Source: Actinomycetes bacterium (GTDB taxonomy: Bacteria; Actinomycetota; JAICYB01). From it: a DNA stretch of 37,900 nt. The position numbers and the translations under genes are program-made. The stretch spans positions 1 through 37,900 of the forward strand of contig JAICYB010000032.1 of assembly GCA_025934435.1 (NCBI GenBank), in the 5' to 3' direction. Under the pieces are notes generated by a model that did no database searches, was not told the origin of the DNA, and worked only from the letters and a program-made list of their open reading frames with translations. This document shows positions 14,713 to 23,099 of the stretch, one piece after another. The first letter of the stretch is position 1, and every line of letters starts with the position of its first letter.

Positions 14713-15384
14713 ATGTCCGTCGAAAAGTGGCCGCTTCTGCTTGCGCTTCCTGAAGAAGACCGCAGGACGCTTCTGGAGCGCGCACGCCCCCGGAAGTTCG
14801 CGAAGAACGAGATCATCTTCCACGCCGGTGACCCGGCGGACACGCTCCACCTCATCAAAGCTGGGCATGTCGCGGCGCGCGTGACGACGGCGCGAGGCGA
14901 TGTCGCAACGCTTTCCGTGATGGGCCCGGGAGAATTCTTTGGCGAGATGGCACTCGTTTCTCCGGGCGCGCCTCGGTCCGCGACGACCGTGGCGCTCGAT
15001 GCGACCGAAACTTTGTCGGTCCATCAGGAGCACTTCGATCGACTCCGCCGGGACAACCCGGAGGTTGATCGGATGCTCGTCGATGCGCTCGCGTCCGAGG
15101 CGCGGCGACTGACGGACCACCTCATGGAAGCGCTCTTCGTCCCGACCCAGACGCGGATATTTCGACGACTGGTCGCGCTGTCTACGCTGTACGGATCCGA
15201 AGGTTCGTCCGCGGTGATCCCGCTCAGACAGGACGATCTCGCCAGCCTCGCCGGGACGACGCGCCCGACAGTCAATGCCGTTCTCAAGTCGGCCGAGGAA
15301 CGCGGCATCATCAAGCTCGGACGCGGCCGGATCGAGATCGTCGACGGCGAGGAACTCGTCCGTCGTAGCCACGCGGACGCTTAG
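14713..15384 (+). CDS. Crp/Fnr-family cyclic-nucleotide-responsive regulator
   Basis: This 223-residue cytosolic transcription factor has a cNMP-binding domain at about 4-120 with phosphate cassette FFGEMALVSPGAPRSATTVA, including Arg88 and Ser89, as in cAMP-binding Crp. The dimer helix is at about 115-145 and the winged helix-turn-helix at about 172-195 (QDDLASLAGTTRPTVNAVL). There is no N-terminal Cys cluster, so it is not an Fnr-type oxygen sensor. The ATG is preceded by CGGGGGA. It follows the S74 gene by 16 bases and ends the putative cyclase-protease-peptide block, where it could convert the same cyclic-nucleotide signal into gene control. No clear TGTGA-N6-TCACA site was found in the window. 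Confidence 0.92.
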   Translation: MSVEKWPLLLALPEEDRRTLLERARPRKFAKNEIIFHAGDPADTLHLIKAGHVAARVTTARGDVATLSVMGPGEFFGEMALVSPGAPRSATTVALDATETLSVHQEHFDRLRRDNPEVDRMLVDALASEARRLTDHLMEALFVPTQTRIFRRLVALSTLYGSEGSSAVIPLRQDDLASLAGTTRPTVNAVLKSAEERGIIKLGRGRIEIVDGEELVRRSHADA

Positions 15385-15453
15385 GCCAGCCGGCTCAACC
15401 AAGCCTCAGCAACTTCAAGTCGGGGTAGGATCGGTCGCGCGAAAGGGGTGAGG

Positions 15454-15630
15454 ATGAAGAAGCGACTTCTGCTGCTTGCGGTGACGCTTGGGGCGTTCGT
15501 TCTGCCGTTCATCGGAACGGCTCACGCAGCGACCGTGCCGTCAACGTGCGTCGTCGCGACCGTTGGCTCGGCGAACCTGCAGCTCGGCTACGCGCCGCAG
15601 GGCCCGGCCCACTGTACGCGCCTGCTGTAA
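15454..15630 (+). CDS. 58-residue secreted two-cysteine peptide
   Basis: A clean Sec signal peptide (KKRLLLLAVTLGAFVLPF, cleavage at AHA-AT, residue 25) leaves a mature peptide of about 33 residues. It has two cysteines about 21 residues apart and the end PAHCTRLL, consistent with a single disulphide. A ribosome site (AAAGGGG) lies six bases before ATG 15454, and an in-frame GTG at 15448 is less likely. A possible -10 box TAGGAT is at 15426-15431. It lies 69 bases after the Crp gene and ends seven bases before the convergent cyclase gene. No family is recognised. It may be a secreted signal, toxin or small structural peptide. Confidence 0.7.
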   Translation: MKKRLLLLAVTLGAFVLPFIGTAHAATVPSTCVVATVGSANLQLGYAPQGPAHCTRLL

Positions 15631-15637
15631 GCGGTCC

Positions 15638-16981
15638 TCAGCTCACCACTGCGAAGAGGTCCCAGGTATCCGGGACGCCTTTCAGCGTGTGTGCGCCTCG
15701 GTCTTCGAAGCGGATGTCCGAACCGAGTGACAGATCCTTCACCGTTCGCGTGCAGAGCACTTCGCCCGCACCGGCGAGTCCCATCGCTCGCGCTGCGACA
15801 TGGACGCCGATCCCACCGACGTCGCCGTCGCGACGCAGCTCGATCTCGGCGAAGTGGATGCCCGATCGGATCTCGATGCCGTGCCGCCGCAGTCCCTCGA
15901 TCATCTCGAGGGCCGATCGGATGGCGCGACCGGGACCGTCGAACGTTGCGAGCACGCCATCGCCTGTGGTCTTCACGATGCGGCCATCCCATGCATCGAC
16001 GGCGCGCTTGGTCACAAGATCGTGATGCTCGAGCATGTCCTTCCATCGCGCGTCGCCGAGTTTCGCCGCGAGTTCCGTGGAGCCGACGATGTCGGTGAAT
16101 AGCACGCTCGCAAGAGTGCGTTCCGTTGGCTTCGCCGGCGCGACGCCGGTGATGAATTCTTCGATCTTGTCCTCGATCTCTGCCTGATTCGACGCCGCAT
16201 AGACGTCGAGGCTCCCGCCCTCTACACCGAAGAACTGACCGTTCTTGGCAAGCTCCGCCGCGTACCGTCCGGCGTCCGCGGGCACGAGTGGATGTTCGAT
16301 CGAATTCATGAACATGACCGGCGCGTCGATGAGCGGCAGGAACGGACGTGCATCGAGGTTGGTCATCTCGTCCACCTGGCGTGCGTAGGAGGCGGGCGTC
16401 ACCGCGCCGCGCAGGAGACGCGTATGCCACCGGACGACCTCCTTGTCGGCTGCCAGGTCCGGCAGCAGAAGCTTCGTGAGGTCTTCCGTTCCCCAGATCT
16501 CGCGCAGCGCTTCGTTCATCGCCGCTGTCGCCTCGGGAGGCGTGCCGATCTCGTAGTCGGGCGCCCACGTGAATCTCGCGTACGAATTCCACAGCACAAC
16601 TGCGCGCACTCGCTCGGGCCGCGTCGCCGCGTAAACGAGTGCGACCGGACCTCCGTCGAAGGCGGCGATGATCGCCGCTTGCGACGAGCCCGCGGCGTCG
16701 AGGACGGCGTCGATGTCCTCGGTGTACTGCTCCCATGTCGCGAGACGGCCGTCCGGAACCGGATCGGAGATCCCGCTTCCGCGGCGGTCGAACAAGATGA
16801 GTCGACCGTAAGTGGTGAGACGTTCGAGTACGCGTGCGAACGGCGGAAAGTCCCACCATCGTTCGAAGTTGCTCGCGACACCGAGCATGTAGACGATGTC
16901 GATCGGTCCATCGCCCGTCACTTGGTAGGCGACCATGGCGTCGCCCACGGTGGTGTACCGAACAGCGCCCGGTTCGATCAC
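15638..16981 (-). CDS. Alpha/beta-hydrolase-fold / class III cyclase fusion (Rv1900c-like), copy 1
   Basis: This 447-residue cytosolic fusion has an alpha/beta-hydrolase fold (about 8-280: VAYQVTGDGPIDIV, ILFDRRGSGISDP) and a C-terminal cyclase domain (about 288-445). In the cyclase, Asp297 (FTDIVGST), Lys337 and Asp341 (IVKTTGDGVLATF), Asp387 and Arg398 are present. The usual transition-state Asn is His394 (GVHVAAR), common in this subfamily. In the hydrolase the nucleophile elbow reads AAFDGGP, with Phe108 where Ser is expected, so esterase activity is unlikely and the domain is probably a ligand sensor. I chose GTG 16981 because homology begins at RYTTVGDAMVAYQ; ATG 16936 would cut the first strand. 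It is divergent from the polymerase-domain gene. Confidence 0.9.
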   Translation of the reverse strand: MIEPGAVRYTTVGDAMVAYQVTGDGPIDIVYMLGVASNFERWWDFPPFARVLERLTTYGRLILFDRRGSGISDPVPDGRLATWEQYTEDIDAVLDAAGSSQAAIIAAFDGGPVALVYAATRPERVRAVVLWNSYARFTWAPDYEIGTPPEATAAMNEALREIWGTEDLTKLLLPDLAADKEVVRWHTRLLRGAVTPASYARQVDEMTNLDARPFLPLIDAPVMFMNSIEHPLVPADAGRYAAELAKNGQFFGVEGGSLDVYAASNQAEIEDKIEEFITGVAPAKPTERTLASVLFTDIVGSTELAAKLGDARWKDMLEHHDLVTKRAVDAWDGRIVKTTGDGVLATFDGPGRAIRSALEMIEGLRRHGIEIRSGIHFAEIELRRDGDVGGIGVHVAARAMGLAGAGEVLCTRTVKDLSLGSDIRFEDRGAHTLKGVPDTWDLFAVVS

Positions 16982-17080
16982 TCCTTCATCTTGGACGAAG
17001 CCGCACAGCGACGGAAGCCGGCCGCACACGCATATGTTTCCTGCTGGGCGTCCGGGAGTCGTTACGGGACAATGGCAACG

Positions 17081-18079
17081 ATGCCCGACGAGATGACGCT
17101 CGAGGTGGAGGGACGCGAGGTCCGCGTCTCGCATCCGGACAAGGTCTACTTCTCCGAACACGGCGAAACCAAGCTCGACCTCATCAACTTCTATGTCGCG
17201 ATCGGCGAGCGATTCCTCCGCGTCAACAAGGGACGCCCCGTCCTGTTGCAGCGGTTCCGCGACGGTGCCGACGGGCCGGGGTTCTTCCAGAAACGCATCC
17301 CCGACTCGGCCCCCGACTGGCTCGAGACCACGACGGTGATGACGGTCAACGGGACCCCGAGCCGCGCGCTCGTCATCGGCGACATCGCCCACATCGCGTG
17401 GGCGGCGAACCTCGGAACGCTCGGCTTCCACGTGTGGCCGTACCTCGCGGACGATCCCGAGCACACCGACGAGCTCCGTCTCGACCTCGACCCGCAACCG
17501 GGGACCGATTTCACGAACGTCCGAGCCGCGGCGAAGGAGCTCAAGGCGCTGCTCGACGAGCTCGACATCAACGGCTACCCGAAAACGACGGGCAACCGCG
17601 GACTTCACGTGTACATCCGTCTGCAGCCGAAGTGGGATTCCTACGAAGTGCGGCAAGCCGCCGTCGGAGTGGCGCGCGAGCTCGAACGTAGAAGGCCGGA
17701 CATCATCACCGCCGAGTGGTGGAAGGAAGACCGCGGCGAGCGGATCTTCATCGACTTCAACCAGAACTGTCCGCACAAGACCGTCTTCGGCGCGTGGTCG
17801 GTTCGCGCGCGAAAAGGCGCGCAGGTGTCGACGCCCGTGTCATGGGACGAACTCGACGACATCCATCCCGACGACCTCACGATGCGGACCGTTCCGGACC
17901 GCGGCGATCCGTGGGCGGATATCAACGAAGAACCGCAGGATCTCACGCCGCTGCACGACTTCTACAAGCGCGACCGCGAGAACGGCCTGCTCGACGCCCC
18001 CTGGCCGCCCGTCTACCCCAAGCAGCCGGACGAACCACCACGCGTCAGCAAGAGCCGCGCGAAGAAGACGGACGACTAG
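17081..18079 (+). CDS. Stand-alone LigD-type polymerase domain (AEP primase-polymerase)
   Basis: This 332-residue DNA/RNA polymerase of the archaeo-eukaryotic primase superfamily resembles the polymerase domain of LigD used in non-homologous end joining, but without ligase or phosphoesterase domains. Markers are EVRVSHPDKVYF near the N-terminus, the metal-binding RLDLDPQPGTDF (about 133-144), TTGNRGLHVYIRL (about 169) and RIFIDFNQN with the FGAWSVRARKGAQVSTPVSW block. Mycobacteria have similar stand-alone proteins (Rv3730c/PrimPol-C type) that fill short gaps. Start codons at 17072 and 17081 are both possible; 17081 has better spacing from GGGA. Its TAG lies within the palindrome CTAG shared with the convergent phosphoesterase stop. 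No ku or ligase gene is in view. Confidence 0.9.
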   Translation: MPDEMTLEVEGREVRVSHPDKVYFSEHGETKLDLINFYVAIGERFLRVNKGRPVLLQRFRDGADGPGFFQKRIPDSAPDWLETTTVMTVNGTPSRALVIGDIAHIAWAANLGTLGFHVWPYLADDPEHTDELRLDLDPQPGTDFTNVRAAAKELKALLDELDINGYPKTTGNRGLHVYIRLQPKWDSYEVRQAAVGVARELERRRPDIITAEWWKEDRGERIFIDFNQNCPHKTVFGAWSVRARKGAQVSTPVSWDELDDIHPDDLTMRTVPDRGDPWADINEEPQDLTPLHDFYKRDRENGLLDAPWPPVYPKQPDEPPRVSKSRAKKTDD

Positions 18080-20910
18080 TTCTTCGGCGGCCAGACGAAG
18101 GGCGTGCCGCGCATATCCGCGTAGAGGATCGCGTTCAGTAGCTGCTCGTTGATGAGGTCGACCTTGCTCCAGTCCATCCCCATCGACAACGCCTGTCCCG
18201 GTGCGCCCGGTGCGTTGAGCGCGTACGGCACGAGCGGGTTGATGACGTCGTACGGACGCGTATCCGGCTTGTCCGAGAGCGACGTTCGGAATGCGCCGTG
18301 CTGCGGATACGCGAGCCGGTCGAGCAGCGTGATCGGCTGCACCTTGAAGAGTTGCTCGATCGTGCGCAGCAGCGACGGCATCGAGCCCCACTGATGGTTC
18401 GCGCCGGGCTTTGCCCAAGGTCCGGACACCGAGAGGTAATCGCGCAACGGTGAGATGTGGTCACCGGCAGCCTGCGTGTCGTCCTCGGTCTGCATGACGA
18501 CCGACGACTCCCAGAACGGACTCTTCGAGAGTGCGTCGACGATCATCCCGATCGCGTGATCGTTGTCCGCAACCATCGATGCCGGCGTCGGCGAGCCGAG
18601 GTTCGTGCCGAGCGTGTGGTTGTCCGGGAGCGACATGTAGATGAAGTTCGGCATCACGTCGGCGCCGGTCTTCTTGTACACGTCTTCCCAATGCGCAAGG
18701 TTGAATGCCGGCGGCAGTGTCCGTCCTTGGCAGTCGGTGAATTGATCCGGTGCGCTCGAGAACGATCCGCTCGGTGAGCTCCCCGTCACGAACTGATCCG
18801 CGCGGCATGTGTCGAAATACTGGATGTCGCCGTCTTTCCAGTTGACGGCCTTGTAGGCGTCCATGTTTCCGGACTCGAGCGCCGTGTGCTCACCGTAGAT
18901 CGCCATCGACAGCTTGCCCGCTCCGGCCTGGTCGGGCGGCACCGCGCCCGCGCGCTTGAACGCCTCGAAGATGTAGCCGCCTTCCGGATCTTGGAGTTCG
19001 TCCTCTGCCTTCTGGATCTCGCCTCCGGGTGATCCGCCGATGCCGGGCTTCAGCGGATCGTTGTTGCCGTGCGTTCCGCGGACTCCCTGGTCGTAATCGG
19101 CCGGCCACGTCTTCTCGTTGTGGTCGGTGGTGATCGCGCCCGACGTCCACGAGTGGCCGGTGACCGACACCTGTGCGTCCGAGAAGAAGCGATCGTCGAG
19201 GCTGAACCGGTCGGCGAGGGCGTGGTGGTTCGGTGTGACGGTGTTGCCGTAGAGCACGTATTTCGGATCGGCGTCGTAGGTCTTTGGATCGACGTCACCG
19301 AAGTACTGATCGAACGTCTTGTTCTCCGTGACGATGTAGATGACGTGCTTCACCGGAGACTGCTTCCCCTTCGGCGGACACAGCACCTGCGAGACCTGGA
19401 CGCCGCTCGGACGGCACGGGTTCACGTTGAGCCGATCGAACTGGTCGTTGTCGTTCACAAGCTGCGTCCATCCGCGTGCGACCCGCGCAGCGACCGGAAG
19501 ATCGATGACGCTCACCGTGCCCGCGTCGAAGGGGATGCCTTCCTGTCCGATGCTCAGGTTGTAGCCGGTGCCTTTGGTCGAAGCACCTGCGCCCTTCGCA
19601 TTCGCCACCCACAGGCGGTAGTGGTTCGCGGTTCCCGTGACGAGCAGCGCGGACGGATACCAACCGGTGGGGATGTACATCGGAGAACCGGCAACGCGAG
19701 CCGCCGTGCGACCGTCGAGGATCTCGACGGCGTTCATCCCGGCGAGTGCGACGAACAAGGTCTGGCCATCGGGCGCGAGAGCGAGTGCGTCCGGGTGCGC
19801 GCCGATCGGTACGCCCGCGAACGGGCGAACGGATTCCGTCTTGATCACCGTTGGAGCACTTGTCAGATCGATGACGCTGATGGAGTCGTCGTTGGTGTTC
19901 GCGACGAACAACCGGCTGCCGTCGGCCGAGAGTTGCAGCGCGGTCGGGTGATGTCCGACGGGAACCGTGCCGATCTCTTTGGCGGTCAGGGGGTTCGTGA
20001 TGTCGACGACCGACACCGTGCCGCCCGCGCCGTTGCCCCGTCCGGCTTCGTCCGCCCAGTTCGTCGCGTACAGGCGGTGACGTGCTGCGTCGATGGTCAG
20101 GCCGTATACGTCGAGACCGACCGGGATGCGGTGCACGACGGTGTCGTTCGTCGTGTCGATGACGCTGATGCGCGCGCACGCGGACTGCGCATCCGGACAG
20201 GCAGCGGCCCCCGTGCCGGTCGGTTCGGAAAGTGTTCCCGCGACGTAGACGTACCGTCCGTCGACGACGCTGTTACCCGGGTAGCCGGGCACCCGGATGC
20301 CGTCGCTCGCGGGAAGCGGATCGGCTTGCGGCGCCGCGGCACCGAGACTTGCGTCGAGCGCGTGGTGGATCGGGAACGGCTCTGCTTCGGTGACGTCGGT
20401 CGGTGCGAGTTGTCCGCCGACGAATGCATAACGGAAAACACGATCCGCGTTGCCGCCGCTGGCGTAGACCTTGTCGTCGTTCGTGACCGAGATTCCCATG
20501 AAGAGGTTCCCGGACGGCACATTCGTCGGACGCAGCGTCGACGGATCGATCTGCGTGATGCCCTGGAGCCCGCCGCTGTCCGCCGTGACGAGGATCTGGC
20601 CGGAGCCCGGCGTCGACGCGAGTCCGAGTGGGAAGTTGAGGACGTTGACCTGCCGTCCGACGGGACGGATCTTCCAGCCGTTGGGTTCGTAGTCGCCGTC
20701 GATCGCCGGAGCGGGACCCCCCGCAGCGACGTCCGCTGAACTGCGTCCGGCGGTGAGGTCGAGGAAGCGCCCGGCGCTCTGACGGACGGCGCTCGCCGAC
20801 GGCCCCGATGCGCTCTTCGAGGACGTGAATGAGACGGCGCCGAACGCCGCGGTACCTATCACAAGCGCTCCCGCACATACGAACGCGAGCGCGCGCAAAC
20901 GTCTGAGCAC
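18076..20910 (-). CDS. Secreted phosphoesterase (phospholipase C / acid phosphatase family) with YVTN propeller
   Basis: This 944-residue exported protein has an N-terminal signal segment (LRALAFVCAGALVIGTAAFG), a beta-propeller of YVTN/SMP-30-like repeats (about 80-440, e.g. NDDSISVIDL) and a C-terminal phosphoesterase domain (about 525-915). That domain contains HVIYIVTENKTFDQYFGDV, FSDAQVSVTGHSW and YMSLPDNHTLGTNLG, typical of the PF04185 family of phospholipases C and acid phosphatases that act outside the membrane on phosphate esters. GTG 20910 is favoured because AGGGGG lies eight bases upstream; GTG 20919 overlaps that site. The gene is monocistronic, divergent from osmC and convergent with the polymerase gene (shared CTAG). 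The substrate cannot be told. Confidence 0.9.
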   Translation of the reverse strand: MLRRLRALAFVCAGALVIGTAAFGAVSFTSSKSASGPSASAVRQSAGRFLDLTAGRSSADVAAGGPAPAIDGDYEPNGWKIRPVGRQVNVLNFPLGLASTPGSGQILVTADSGGLQGITQIDPSTLRPTNVPSGNLFMGISVTNDDKVYASGGNADRVFRYAFVGGQLAPTDVTEAEPFPIHHALDASLGAAAPQADPLPASDGIRVPGYPGNSVVDGRYVYVAGTLSEPTGTGAAACPDAQSACARISVIDTTNDTVVHRIPVGLDVYGLTIDAARHRLYATNWADEAGRGNGAGGTVSVVDITNPLTAKEIGTVPVGHHPTALQLSADGSRLFVANTNDDSISVIDLTSAPTVIKTESVRPFAGVPIGAHPDALALAPDGQTLFVALAGMNAVEILDGRTAARVAGSPMYIPTGWYPSALLVTGTANHYRLWVANAKGAGASTKGTGYNLSIGQEGIPFDAGTVSVIDLPVAARVARGWTQLVNDNDQFDRLNVNPCRPSGVQVSQVLCPPKGKQSPVKHVIYIVTENKTFDQYFGDVDPKTYDADPKYVLYGNTVTPNHHALADRFSLDDRFFSDAQVSVTGHSWTSGAITTDHNEKTWPADYDQGVRGTHGNNDPLKPGIGGSPGGEIQKAEDELQDPEGGYIFEAFKRAGAVPPDQAGAGKLSMAIYGEHTALESGNMDAYKAVNWKDGDIQYFDTCRADQFVTGSSPSGSFSSAPDQFTDCQGRTLPPAFNLAHWEDVYKKTGADVMPNFIYMSLPDNHTLGTNLGSPTPASMVADNDHAIGMIVDALSKSPFWESSVVMQTEDDTQAAGDHISPLRDYLSVSGPWAKPGANHQWGSMPSLLRTIEQLFKVQPITLLDRLAYPQHGAFRTSLSDKPDTRPYDVINPLVPYALNAPGAPGQALSMGMDWSKVDLINEQLLNAILYADMRGTPFVWPPKN

Positions 20911-20969
20911 GTGTGCCACCCCCTGGCGGAGGACATCATGCCCGATTTCGGCGGCGCGGGAAACTTGTC

Positions 20970-20981
20970 TAGAGTTCGACG
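20970..20981 (+). promoter_or_regulatory. Probable leaderless promoter of the OsmC-sigma operon
   Basis: TAGAGT (20970-20975) is followed by six bases and the GTG start at 20982, so transcription would begin at the start codon. There is no ribosome-binding sequence before the GTG. No good -35 box is visible at the expected position (around 20947-20952), which would fit an alternative sigma factor, perhaps the one encoded in this operon. The intergenic space to the divergent phosphoesterase is only 71 bases. Confidence 0.45.
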
Positions 20982-21500
20982 GTGGACGGTGACGAGCTTC
21001 GCGCGATACAGGCGCCCATCAAAGAGCGCTACAAGGACGAACCATCCGCTGCTCTCGTGACCATGCACGCCGAAGGCACGCTCGGTGACGAGGGTGTGTC
21101 CTGCTCGGTCCAGACGGGGAAGGCCCTCGTCGACGCGGGGCTCCATCCCGCGTCCGGAGGGGACGGATCATTCGCCTGTTCCGGGGACATGCTGCTCGAA
21201 GCACTCGTCGCGTGCGCCGGTGTGACGCTCCGGGCCGTGGCCGTCCAGCGCGGCATGAGGGTCTCGGGCACCGTTCGAGCGGAAGGCGATCTCGACTTCC
21301 GCGGCACGCTTGGCGTCGACCGCGACGCGCCCGTGGGATTCAAGGACATCCGGCTCTCCTTCGAGCTCACAAGCGATGCGTCCGCCGAGGACCTCGAAAA
21401 GCTCATCGCGACGACGGAGCGCTACTGCGTCGTCCTGCAGACGCTGCGGAACACGCCCGGCATCGCGGTGTCGAGTTCCGCAGCCTCCGCTCGTCGTTAA
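20982..21500 (+). CDS. OsmC-family protein (peroxide/thiol stress)
   Basis: This 172-residue OsmC/Ohr-fold protein belongs to a family in which dimers reduce organic hydroperoxides through two cysteines. Both expected cysteines are present: LVACAGVTLRAVA (about residue 78) and TERYCVVLQTL (about 147). It also has the C-terminal NTPGIAV region. Additional cysteines (VSCSVQ, SFACSGDM) are unusual and might allow extra disulphides. The GTG start has no ribosome site but sits right after a -10-like box. It leads an operon with a DGPF protein and an ECF sigma factor, consistent with stress control. Confidence 0.88.
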   Translation: MDGDELRAIQAPIKERYKDEPSAALVTMHAEGTLGDEGVSCSVQTGKALVDAGLHPASGGDGSFACSGDMLLEALVACAGVTLRAVAVQRGMRVSGTVRAEGDLDFRGTLGVDRDAPVGFKDIRLSFELTSDASAEDLEKLIATTERYCVVLQTLRNTPGIAVSSSAASARR

Positions 21501-21504
21501 GACG

Positions 21505-21849
21505 ATGCGATACATGTTCTCGTTCGCTCGGGACGACGCTGCGTGGGAATCGCTCTCCGATGAGGAGAAGGATTCTCGTCGCGCCAAGGTCGGCGCGTGG
21601 ATCATGGAGCAGGCGGCGCAGGGACGGGTCCACGGCGGCGGAGAGCTCACCGGCGCCGCGACGGCGACCACCGTCCGCTTCGAGCGGACGAAACCGATCG
21701 TGATGGACGGACCTTTCATCGAGTCGCGCGAGATCCTCGCGGGATTCGCGTTGATCGACGCCGACGACCTCGACGCCGCGATCGCGCTCGCGAAGTCGTT
21801 CCCGCTGGACGATCACGCGGTCGAGATCCGTCCGATGCTGCAGATGTGA
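21505..21849 (+). CDS. YCII / DGPF-domain protein, partner of ECF42 sigma factor
   Basis: This 114-residue protein of the YCII-related (DGPF) family contains the diagnostic VMDGPFIESREILAGF, followed by a ferredoxin-like helix-strand end (ALAKSFPLDDHAVEIRPM). DGPF proteins are the conserved neighbours and usually the targets of ECF42 sigma factors, and that gene follows here with a one-base TGATG overlap. It lies four bases after osmC. The biochemical role of the family is not established. Confidence 0.9.
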   Translation: MRYMFSFARDDAAWESLSDEEKDSRRAKVGAWIMEQAAQGRVHGGGELTGAATATTVRFERTKPIVMDGPFIESREILAGFALIDADDLDAAIALAKSFPLDDHAVEIRPMLQM

Positions 21850-23099
21850 TGGACGCAGCACCGACGCTCGACCGCATCTTTCGCGCCGAGGCCGCGCGCC
21901 TCACGGCGTCGCTCGTGGCGATCGTGCGCGACTGGGACCTCGCCGAAGAACTCGTCCAAGACGCGATGGTCGTCGCGCTCGAAACGTGGCCGCGCGCCGG
22001 GCTCCCGGATAATCCCGCCGCGTGGCTCCTCACGACGGCGCGACGTCGCGCGATCGATCGCTTGCGTCGGGACAACGTCGGCCGCGCGAAAGCCGCCGAG
22101 CTCGCTCGCCTCGTCGACGACATCGAACCGACGGCGCACGTCACCGACGAACGGCTTCGCCTCTTGTTCGTCTGCTGTCACCCCGCGCTTCGTCCCGAGT
22201 CGCAGATCGCGCTGACGTTGAAGGCCGTTGCCGGGCTGACGGCCGCCGAGATCTCTCGCGCGCTCCTCGTGCCGGAGGCGACGATCGCGCAGCGCCTCGT
22301 CCGGGCGAAGAAGAAGATCCGCGAAGCCGGCATCCCCTTCCGCCTGCCGGCAGCGGACGAGCTCGCCGCGCGCCTCGATCAGGTGCTCGCCGTCGTCTAT
22401 CTGATCTTCAACGAGGGATACCTGACGTCGAGAGGCGACGCACCGCAGCGTCCGGACCTCGCGTCGGAAGCCGAGTGGCTCGGGTCGATGCTGCTCGAAC
22501 TCCTGCCGGACGAACCAGAGGTGCGGTCCCTCGTCGCGCTGATGAGATTGCATCTCGCGCGAGCGTCGTCCCGCTTCGACGGTGAGGAGATCGTGCTTCT
22601 CGAAGACCAGGACCGCGCTGCATGGGATCGCGACGCGATCGCCGGCGCGGTCGAGCTTCTGACGTCCGTGACCCGTTCGGGCCCGTATCACCTGCAGGCG
22701 CGTATCGCAGCGGCGCATGCGACGGCGCCGTCGTTCCACGCAACGCCGTGGGGAGACATCGTGAATCTGTACGACGAGCTCTACCTCCGGTCGCCGACGC
22801 CGGTCGTTGCGCTGAATCGCGCCATCGCGATCGCCTACGACGAGAACGTCGAACAAGGACTGCGCGCGCTCGAACCGCTCGACGACGCGCTCGCGTCGTA
22901 CGGGCCGTATCACGCGGCGCGCGGCGAGCTGCTCCGAAGGGCCGGCCGTATCGATGAAGCGATCGACGCGTCATCGCGCGCGCTCGAGCTCGCGACGAAT
23001 GCTGCCGAACGACGACTGTTGGAACGGCGGATCGAAGAGACGAGGAGGGAGCATGGACATCTGGGGAACGATCGCGGCCGAACGTCGCGCGCTCGCTGA
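21849..23099 (+). CDS. ECF42-type extracytoplasmic-function sigma factor with C-terminal extension
   Basis: This 416-residue sigma-70-family regulator has region 2 (about 8-75: AEELVQDAMVVALETWP, NPAAWLLTTARRRAIDRLR) and region 4 (about 105-160: LTLKAVAGLTAAEISRALL, then ATIAQRLVRAKKKIR). A long helical/TPR-like tail follows (about 180-410: VYLIFNEGYLTS, PVVALNRAIAIAY, YHAARGELLRRAGRIDEAI). This architecture, together with the preceding DGPF gene, is diagnostic for group ECF42, which lacks an anti-sigma factor and relies on the tail for control. The start ATG overlaps the DGPF stop by one base. The last 47 bases overlap the start of the next gene, so the C-terminus runs slightly longer than usual. 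Confidence 0.93.
   Translation: MDAAPTLDRIFRAEAARLTASLVAIVRDWDLAEELVQDAMVVALETWPRAGLPDNPAAWLLTTARRRAIDRLRRDNVGRAKAAELARLVDDIEPTAHVTDERLRLLFVCCHPALRPESQIALTLKAVAGLTAAEISRALLVPEATIAQRLVRAKKKIREAGIPFRLPAADELAARLDQVLAVVYLIFNEGYLTSRGDAPQRPDLASEAEWLGSMLLELLPDEPEVRSLVALMRLHLARASSRFDGEEIVLLEDQDRAAWDRDAIAGAVELLTSVTRSGPYHLQARIAAAHATAPSFHATPWGDIVNLYDELYLRSPTPVVALNRAIAIAYDENVEQGLRALEPLDDALASYGPYHAARGELLRRAGRIDEAIDASSRALELATNAAERRLLERRIEETRREHGHLGNDRGRTSRAR

Noticed and set aside
17072..17080. Possible upstream start (MAT) for the polymerase-domain gene
   Set aside because: Kept only as an alternative because the purine-rich sequence is too close to this ATG.
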